The position numbers were made by a program, and so were the translations under genes. The notes beneath the pieces were generated by a model. It worked only from the letters and a program-made list of their open reading frames with translations, did not search any database and was not told the origin of the DNA. Positions 1 through 4,894 of a DNA stretch of 7,181 nucleotides are shown here, piece after piece (within the stretch, counting starts at the first letter, position 1; each line of letters opens with the position of its first letter). This DNA is from Acidobacteriota bacterium (GTDB taxonomy: Bacteria; Acidobacteriota; Vicinamibacteria; Vicinamibacterales; 2-12-FULL-66-21): NCBI GenBank assembly GCA_013694845.1, contig JACDBQ010000938.1, positions 1 to 7,181 on the forward strand, written 5' to 3'.

Positions 1-7
1 GGCCTGA

Positions 8-66
8 AAGGCCTGCGCTACATCGTCGTGGCCCGTGCAGGCGGCGAAGGCCTGCGCTACATCGTC
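8..66. repeat. Pair of 20-bp direct repeats at the end of the hydrolase gene
   Basis: The 20-mer AAGGCCTGCGCTACATCGTC occurs exactly at 8-27 and again at 47-66, a 39-bp period. The sequences between and after the copies do not match, so this is not a simple tandem duplication. Each copy can act as the right arm of a hairpin: GGCCT at 1-5 pairs with AGGCC at 9-13, and the arm at 35-42 pairs with 50-57. The first hairpin may extend past the left window edge. The second copy contains the stop codon and the last two sense codons (Thr, Met) of the leftward hydrolase gene. This looks like a small REP-like palindromic element at a 3' end, but the assignment rests on only two copies, one near the edge. 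Confidence 0.55.
35..57 (-). terminator. Possible 3' hairpin of the leftward operon
   Basis: GTGCAGGC at 35-42 pairs with GCCTGCGC at 50-57, giving 8 pairs with one G-T wobble and a 7-base loop. It sits at the stop codon of the last leftward gene. No T-tract follows it on the minus strand, so it is not a canonical intrinsic terminator. It could instead stabilise the mRNA 3' end or be part of a REP-like repeat. Confidence 0.2.
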
Positions 67-965
67 CTCGACGGGAACAAGCGGTCAAAGTTTCCGCCGA
101 GAATCAACGCGCGGTCCTCGGCGCTCACGCCGGCGACGTCCATGGCCGCCACCTGCGCCTGGTGGACACCTTTCTGCCAGCCGCGTGGGAAGAACGATGA
201 ATCGCTGCCGAAGATCAACCGCTGCGGACCGACGACGGCGAGCGCCTGGCGGAAGACGACGTCGAGCGTGAGACCCGGATAGTACTTCATCCAGCTGTTC
301 GAGCTGGACGTGTCGAGGTGGATGTTCGGGCATTGATGCGCGGCCATGAGGGCCTCGCGAAACAGGCCCGCGCCGAAGTGCGGAATGATGACCGGCACCG
401 CTGGGTACCGCGAAGCGATCGTCGCCACGGCCAGGGGATCGCCGAGTCGCAGATCAAAGGCTGACGGAAGGCCGAGCTTCGAGCGGACGCCGACGGTCAG
501 GACGCCGCAATGCACGAAAACGGCAACGCGGTGTCTGGATGCCGACTCGAACACCGTCCCGACGCGCTCGTCGTCCAGGCGGTAGCCGTGCATCGCTGGA
601 AACAGACAAACGCAACGCATGTTCAGGTCGGCAAACGCTCGCTCGAGGCGTTCGGCGGCTGCCGGAGCAGCGGGATTGAACATGAAGAACCCGACGAAAC
701 GGTCGGGATGCAGCCGCACGGCCCCGGCGACGGAGTCTTCATCGCCGGGAATGCTGGCGATCAGCGCTGTGCGTGAGACTCCGTGCCGATCCAATTCGGC
801 CGCCCACGTGTGCGACAGCGCCTCGACGCTGGCGGGATCGGACCAGCCGAGCCTGGTTGCCACGGCGGCCGCGCGACCGGATTCCGGCAGATCCGGCAGG
901 GTGGCTGTGAGCAGTTCGAGAAAGCGGGAAGAGAAGAAGTGGCCGTGAGCGTCGTTGAGTATCAC
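57..965 (-). CDS. Amidohydrolase-2 family metal-dependent hydrolase
   Basis: This 302-residue protein looks like a complete cytoplasmic TIM-barrel hydrolase of the amidohydrolase-2 type, the family that includes ACMSD-like decarboxylases. Visible metal and active-site positions are the N-terminal HxH (H7, H9 in DAHGHF), H152 in FVHCG, H196 in IPHFGAG and D255 in FGSDSSFF. The C-terminus ends in GGNFDRLF, the usual closing helix of the family. No signal peptide is present. The GTG start at 963-965 is the only start that keeps H7 and H9, because the next Met is far downstream. Its first bases overlap the stop of the response regulator (GTGA), and no good Shine-Dalgarno sequence is seen, so translation is probably coupled. 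The substrate cannot be told; family members act as hydrolases or decarboxylases on small cyclic or lactone substrates. The family call is firm, but a role in signalling is only suggested by operon position. Confidence 0.9.
   Translation of the reverse strand: MILNDAHGHFFSSRFLELLTATLPDLPESGRAAAVATRLGWSDPASVEALSHTWAAELDRHGVSRTALIASIPGDEDSVAGAVRLHPDRFVGFFMFNPAAPAAAERLERAFADLNMRCVCLFPAMHGYRLDDERVGTVFESASRHRVAVFVHCGVLTVGVRSKLGLPSAFDLRLGDPLAVATIASRYPAVPVIIPHFGAGLFREALMAAHQCPNIHLDTSSSNSWMKYYPGLTLDVVFRQALAVVGPQRLIFGSDSSFFPRGWQKGVHQAQVAAMDVAGVSAEDRALILGGNFDRLFPSRTM
962..965 (-). promoter_or_regulatory. GTGA stop/start overlap, regulator to hydrolase
   Basis: On the minus strand the four bases read GTGA. 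GTG starts the hydrolase and TGA ends the response regulator. No Shine-Dalgarno sequence stands at a useful distance upstream, which favours termination-reinitiation coupling. Confidence 0.75.
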
Positions 966-1642
966 CCGGCGAACTTATACCCCATTCCATGCACCGTCAG
1001 CACAAACTGGGGGTGCCGGGGGTTCGGCTCGATTTTCTGGCGGAGCCACGCCACGTGGACGTCAACCGTCCGCGTCGATGGCATCGCGTTGTAGCCCCAA
1101 ACCTCGTTGAGCAGCTCCTCACGAGTCAACGTGGCTCCGCGGTGCTCGATGAAGTACTTGAGCAGCTGGAATTCGCGGGCCGACAGCTCGAGCGCCGCGC
1201 CCTCTTTCGTCACTTCGGCACGCCGGAAGTCCACCCGGATACCTCCGAACTGGTAGCCCAGCGTGGGGTGCGGGGTCACCGGCGCGCGGCGAAGCTTGGC
1301 TTCGATCCGCGCCAGGAGCTCGACCATCTCGAACGGCTTCGTCACGTAGTCGTCGGCGCCAAGCTTGAGCCCGACCACCTTGTCGACGACCTGACCTCGC
1401 GCCGTCAGCATGATGACCGGCGTTTCGACGTTCCGCTTTCGCAGCTCCTTGAGCACGTCGAACCCACCCAGGCGGGGCAGCATCACATCGAGCAGGACAA
1501 GGTCGAACGCCTCCCCGGCGGCCCGAGCCAGGCCGCTCTCGCCGTCGCCGGTCGTGTCGACGGCATATCCCTCGCGGGTCAGCCGATCGCGAAGGGTCAG
1601 GACAAGGCCCGGTTCGTCTTCGACGAGCAGGATGCGCTTCAC
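962..1642 (-). CDS. OmpR/PhoB-family response regulator
   Basis: This 226-residue protein is a DNA-binding transcription factor, phosphorylated by a partner kinase. The N-terminal receiver domain (about 2-118) starts KRILLVEDEPG and carries the acidic pair E8/D9, phospho-acceptor D52 (LVLLDVMLP), T80 (MLTAR) and K102 (YVTKPFE). A short linker leads to a C-terminal winged-helix domain (about 133-226) with the family signatures LSAREFQLLKYF, TREELLNEVWG, RTVDVHVAWLRQKIE and the ending VHGMGYKF. The start is taken as GTG at 1640-1642 because it lies directly before the receiver domain and overlaps the kinase stop by four bases; longer in-frame starts would read into the kinase gene without adding domain sequence. 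The cognate kinase is almost certainly the gene immediately upstream. The target promoter is not shown by the sequence. The repeat array at 3710-3850 is a candidate, by position only. Confidence 0.96.
   Translation of the reverse strand: MKRILLVEDEPGLVLTLRDRLTREGYAVDTTGDGESGLARAAGEAFDLVLLDVMLPRLGGFDVLKELRKRNVETPVIMLTARGQVVDKVVGLKLGADDYVTKPFEMVELLARIEAKLRRAPVTPHPTLGYQFGGIRVDFRRAEVTKEGAALELSAREFQLLKYFIEHRGATLTREELLNEVWGYNAMPSTRTVDVHVAWLRQKIEPNPRHPQFVLTVHGMGYKFAG
1639..1642 (-). promoter_or_regulatory. GTGA stop/start overlap, kinase to regulator
   Basis: The minus strand reads GTGA. GTG starts the response regulator and TGA ends the histidine kinase. The preceding bases hold no clear Shine-Dalgarno sequence, as at the next junction, which suggests coupled translation of kinase and regulator. 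Confidence 0.75.
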
Positions 1643-3615
1643 GAGGTATGGAGAGTCGGCGTCGGGTCGGCTGCGGACGACGTGCGAGCCGCAGGTTCCT
1701 CGGCAGCGGCAGGCAGGTGCACGGTGAACTCGCTGCCCATCCCCGGAGCGCTTCGCAGGGTAATCCGCCCGCCATGCGCTTCGACGATCCGCTGGACGAG
1801 ACTCAGGCCCAGCCCGGCGCCATGGATCTGCGCCGCGATCACCCCTGGTGCGCGGTAGAACGGCTCGAAGATGCGCGGTTGCTCCGACGCCTCGATTCCA
1901 ATCCCGCGGTCGGCGACAGTGATCAGCACCTCGCGTCCATTGACGCGCGCGCGGAGACCGATCCACCTGCCGGATGTGCCGTATTTGATGGCGTTCCCGA
2001 CGAGATTCTGGAACACGCGCCGCAGCGCCTGCTCGTCACCGAGCACCGGCGGTAGTGCTTCGGGCAGGTCGTAAGCCACCTCCAGACCTGCTTCCTCGAC
2101 GAGCGTAGAGGATGCCTCGACCACATCGCGCAGCAGCGGAAAGACTGGAATCGGCGCGAGCGCGAAACCGCGCTGCCCCGAATGGATGCCGGCGAGCTCG
2201 AGGATCTGCTCGACCATCTCGGTCAGGCGACGCCCCTCGCCCTGGACCAGCTCACCGTACTTGCGCACCTGGGGATCGTCGTGTACGACGCCGTCCGCCA
2301 GATTGTCGGCCGCAGAGCGGATCACCGCGAGCGGCGTCCGCAGCTCGTGCGACACAGCCGCGACGAATTCCATCTGCTGGCGCGCGAGGTCCTGCGCCCG
2401 GCGAGTGCTGACGACGAGAAAGCCGATGCTGACGCCGAGTACGGCGAGGATCCCGGAGCTGACCACGAGGTTGCGCCTGCGCACGCTGGCGACCGCTGTC
2501 TCCAGCGATCCGGATGGATGTTTGACCATGAGGCGCCAGCGCGGGGCACTCCCGGCCGCACGCTGAGCAGCCGTCGCGAGTCCGGTCTCGATCGCCCGCT
2601 TCTCGTTGGCGACGGGACCACTGTGCTGCAGCATGATCGAGAGCGGCGCCTGGCGGATCTCCACCCGGTCGGCCGCACCCTCGCGGCGCTGATTCGTTTG
2701 ATCCACACGGGAGGACACAAACGACGTGAACCGGCGGACCTCCGATGCCATGGCGCCGAACTCCTGCAGGCGAACCTGAAACAGGTCGGCGGATGCATCG
2801 CTCGACGAGGCAGGGTCGGGCGTGAATCCCGCCGCGCTCGAATACACCGCGGATTTCACCGCGGTGCTCACCACCGCCATCTCGTAGTCGATTCCCTCGG
2901 TGGTGCCGCGAAAATGCTGCTGCGCCAGCGACGGCAGCATCTCGGTTGCGATGTACTCGCGGTCCAAAACCAGGATCATGCACGACATCGAGGGCGCCAG
3001 ACGCAAGTCAGGCCGCGCGCCGAGGTGAGACTCGAGCGCTACCGACGTGCCGAAGATCACCATCGGCGCCGGGACGAGCAACGCGGGGACGGACTCCCAC
3101 AACGCGGTGGGGATCGTCCTCACCACGAACGTCGAACCGGGCGCCATGGGTGGGGACGGCGTCAACGCCGGCACAGACCCCGAGGCCGAGAGATGGGCGC
3201 GGATTGGCCCCAGAGCGTCCGGCCACTCCGCCGGCTCAACGAATCGGGTCGCCGCATTGAAGTGCTGAAGGACCGGCGCCTGGCCGCCATCGCCCGGCAC
3301 GACATACACGTCCTTGACCAGCCGCGGATAGCGGGAGGTCGCCTGCCACCGATCGTGCCGCTCGGCCACCTGGGTCGCGATGTTCGAGCGATCGCGAATC
3401 GTATCCAGCTGGAACAGCAGGTAGGCGCGGGTGATCTCGCGATCGAAATCCTGCGCAAAGCCGATCGCTCGCGCCGCGAGATTGGTCTTCATGCGCTCGC
3501 GCTCCGCCGCGCTCACCTGCCCGAGCCACCGGTATTGCAGCGTGGCCAGCAGCGCGATCAACCCGAGCAGCGCGGCCGCCACCGCGAACATCGGCAGCCT
3601 GGATCCCACCTTCAT
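1639..3615 (-). CDS. Membrane sensor histidine kinase
   Basis: This 658-residue sensor kinase sits in the inner membrane and should phosphorylate the regulator encoded after it. Transmembrane segment 1 is at about 7-27, followed by a very long presumed periplasmic region (28-381) that I cannot assign to a known sensor domain. Transmembrane segment 2 is at about 382-403. Only about ten residues separate it from the HisKA domain, so no HAMP domain fits. The H-box is VSHELRTP with phospho-acceptor H423. The ATPase domain shows N537 and N541 (FQNLVGNAIKYG), the G1 box DRGIG (569-573), the F-box RIFEPFYR (581-588) and the G2 box GAGLGLSL (599-606). A Pro/Ala/Ser/Thr-rich tail follows from about 636. 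ATG at 3613-3615 is chosen because it opens directly onto the basic-hydrophobic membrane signal. A GTG at 3717 would add 34 residues of unlikely composition. No Shine-Dalgarno sequence precedes the ATG. Confidence 0.93.
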   Translation of the reverse strand: MKVGSRLPMFAVAAALLGLIALLATLQYRWLGQVSAAERERMKTNLAARAIGFAQDFDREITRAYLLFQLDTIRDRSNIATQVAERHDRWQATSRYPRLVKDVYVVPGDGGQAPVLQHFNAATRFVEPAEWPDALGPIRAHLSASGSVPALTPSPPMAPGSTFVVRTIPTALWESVPALLVPAPMVIFGTSVALESHLGARPDLRLAPSMSCMILVLDREYIATEMLPSLAQQHFRGTTEGIDYEMAVVSTAVKSAVYSSAAGFTPDPASSSDASADLFQVRLQEFGAMASEVRRFTSFVSSRVDQTNQRREGAADRVEIRQAPLSIMLQHSGPVANEKRAIETGLATAAQRAAGSAPRWRLMVKHPSGSLETAVASVRRRNLVVSSGILAVLGVSIGFLVVSTRRAQDLARQQMEFVAAVSHELRTPLAVIRSAADNLADGVVHDDPQVRKYGELVQGEGRRLTEMVEQILELAGIHSGQRGFALAPIPVFPLLRDVVEASSTLVEEAGLEVAYDLPEALPPVLGDEQALRRVFQNLVGNAIKYGTSGRWIGLRARVNGREVLITVADRGIGIEASEQPRIFEPFYRAPGVIAAQIHGAGLGLSLVQRIVEAHGGRITLRSAPGMGSEFTVHLPAAAEEPAARTSSAADPTPTLHTS

Positions 3616-3622
3616 GAGGCCG

Positions 3623-3628
3623 AGTCTA
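3623..3628 (-). promoter_or_regulatory. Possible extended -10 for a leaderless kinase mRNA
   Basis: On the minus strand TGCTAGACT fits an extended -10 (TG-N-TANANT). Seven bases separate its last T from the kinase ATG, so transcription could start at or next to the start codon. The missing Shine-Dalgarno sequence agrees with a leaderless message. No convincing -35 is present; the best candidate, CTGATT, has a 19-base spacer. Confidence 0.3.
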
Positions 3629-3709
3629 GCACCGGAATCCGGGCCGAAATCAGGGACCGCATCAGGTTTTACGTGCTTAACAAACTCTTTGCGCCGGCTT
3701 AACCATCGG

Positions 3710-3850
3710 CACGGCACGGAAGGGGATCATGGCCACGGTTCAACACGGGGCAACACGGTTTCACAGCCACGGTTCAACACGGTTCACAGCCACGGTTCAA
3801 GACGGGCAACACGGGTCCGCAGCCACGGTCCAACACGGTTCAACACGGCC
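3710..3850. repeat. Helically phased CACGG direct-repeat array between divergent operons
   Basis: CACGG starts at 3710, 3715, 3734, 3744, 3754, 3768, 3778, 3791, 3810, 3824, 3834 and 3844, with a GACGG variant at 3801. Steps from 3734 on are 10, 10, 14, 10, 13, 10, 9, 14, 10 and 10 bases. The larger unit GCCACGGTTCAACACGG begins at 3732, 3766, 3789 and 3822, the last two copies with one mismatch each; further CAACACGG half-units start at 3751, 3807 and 3841. All copies face the same way, so the array does not form internal hairpins. It lies upstream of both operons and ends 23 bases before the LolA-like gene. It could be a multi-site operator for a regulator that binds tandem direct repeats, such as the neighbouring OmpR-family protein, or a dispersed intergenic repeat. 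No convincing coding potential is visible in it. Confidence 0.85.
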
Positions 3851-3863
3851 AGGTCATTGATAC

Positions 3864-3867
3864 GGAG
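3864..3867 (+). promoter_or_regulatory. Shine-Dalgarno site of the LolA-like gene
   Basis: GGAG lies six bases before the first ATG (3874) and nine before the second in-frame ATG (3877). Either start is possible and the protein would differ by one Met only. Confidence 0.65.
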
Positions 3868-3873
3868 AAATTC

Positions 3874-4881
3874 ATGATGCGAATTCAGATGGTGCGATCA
3901 GGCTTGCTGGCAGTTTCTCTCGCGGCGGGTTTCGTTCCGGCCGCGCATGCGCAGGACGCGAAGGCGGCGGAGGTCATCGGCAAGACGCGCGCGGCGATCG
4001 GCGGCGCGAAGCTCGAGGGGTTGACGGCACTCAGCCTGGAAGCCTCCATGGATCGAAACATCGGCGCCAGGCAGATGTCCGGTGCAGTCGAGATGTTCAT
4101 CGAACTGCCGGACAAGTACCTCCGCTCGGAAGTCTCGAGCGGGATGACGAACATGACGATGAACAGCGGGTTCAACGGCGACAAGGCCATCATGCCAGGC
4201 GGGGGCAACATGTCGATGGGACCCGGCGGGGCGATGGTCTTCCGGATGGGGGCTGGCGGTCCGGCACCCGACGCGGTGAAGCCGACCCCGGAACAACTCG
4301 AGCAGTTGAACAAGACGGCCATTCGCAGCACGCGCACCGAGATCTCGCGCATGATGCTCGGCTGGTTTGGCGCCGCCCATCCCTCATTGCATGCACTCTA
4401 CACCTACGCCGGAGAAGCGGAATCGCCCGATGGCAAGGCCCATGTGATCGACGTCAAGGACGCCGACGGTTTCGCCGCGCGCCTCTTCATCGATCAGAAC
4501 AATTACCTGCCACTGATGGTGACCTACCAGGGACGCCAGCCGCGCGTGATGACCAGTGGCGGGCCAACGGTGGCTGCCGCTGGAGGAGCCGCCGTCGCGC
4601 ATACGCAGACGCAGGCTCAGAGTCAGACGCGTCAGCTGAGCGACGAGGAACGCAAGAAGGTGCGGGACGACATGGAGAAGCGCGTCGCGCAGGACATCGC
4701 GCAGCAGCCGACCGTGGAGTTCCACCTGTTCTTCGACGACTGGCGACAGGTCGACGGCGTGAATTTCCCGCACAAGATGCGTCGCGCGGTGGCCGGCGAG
4801 ACGACTGAAGAGTGGACGATCAACAAGGTGAAGATCAACCCGAAGATCGACGCGAAGAAATTCGCCGTCGACGCGAAGTAG
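3874..4881 (+). CDS. Secreted LolA/LppX-like protein with Met/Gly-rich insert
   Basis: This 335-residue exported protein has a clear signal peptide: basic start, hydrophobic core at 10-24, and probable cleavage after AHA (26/27). No lipobox Cys is seen, so it is probably soluble and periplasmic. The mature part resembles the half-barrel LolA/LppX/RseB-like fold, as judged from alternating strands such as LSLEASMDR, LFIDQNNYLPLMVTYQ (204-219) and the closing VEFHLFFDDWRQVDGVNFP (281-299). Two inserts interrupt this: a Met/Gly-rich stretch at 91-130 and a Gln/Thr-rich stretch (243-254) leading into a charged helix (255-278). Such folds usually bind lipid or another hydrophobic ligand, but I cannot name this one's ligand. 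It is followed after 13 bases by a TonB-dependent receptor, so an envelope role linked to that receptor is plausible. The fold call comes from pattern only and no specific family was confirmed. Confidence 0.75.
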   Translation: MMRIQMVRSGLLAVSLAAGFVPAAHAQDAKAAEVIGKTRAAIGGAKLEGLTALSLEASMDRNIGARQMSGAVEMFIELPDKYLRSEVSSGMTNMTMNSGFNGDKAIMPGGGNMSMGPGGAMVFRMGAGGPAPDAVKPTPEQLEQLNKTAIRSTRTEISRMMLGWFGAAHPSLHALYTYAGEAESPDGKAHVIDVKDADGFAARLFIDQNNYLPLMVTYQGRQPRVMTSGGPTVAAAGGAAVAHTQTQAQSQTRQLSDEERKKVRDDMEKRVAQDIAQQPTVEFHLFFDDWRQVDGVNFPHKMRRAVAGETTEEWTINKVKINPKIDAKKFAVDAK

Positions 4882-4884
4882 GAG
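4880..4884 (+). promoter_or_regulatory. Shine-Dalgarno site of the TonB-dependent receptor
   Basis: AGGAG overlaps the TAG stop of the preceding gene and stands ten bases before the ATG at 4895. This supports the chosen start and co-transcription of the pair. Confidence 0.65.
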
Positions 4885-4894
4885 CGATCACGCC

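Noticed and set aside
28..282. A plus-strand frame at the left edge encoding two GLRYIV repeats
   Set aside because: The repeat in the protein only mirrors the 20-base DNA repeat, and the rest of the frame is antisense to the hydrolase. It could be the tail of a rightward gene only if sequence further left supported it.
2182..3702. A 506-residue open frame on the plus strand opposite the histidine kinase
   Set aside because: It is rich in Arg, His and Asp with no domain pattern and lies antisense to clear HisKA and ATPase motifs.
3616..3717. A 34-residue N-terminal extension of the kinase from GTG at 3717
   Set aside because: The extension has no ribosome binding site and would place charged sequence before the membrane segment. 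The ATG at 3615 opens directly onto that segment.
3710..3850. The repeat array as a CRISPR
   Set aside because: Units are about 17 bp with 23-34-bp periods, the intervening sequence is made of the same CACGG pieces rather than unique spacers, and no cas gene is present.
3431..3877. A small plus-strand frame running through the CACGG array
   Set aside because: It is antisense to the kinase N-terminus for half its length, then translates the repeats into His/Arg/Thr-rich sequence. No start signal or domain supports it.
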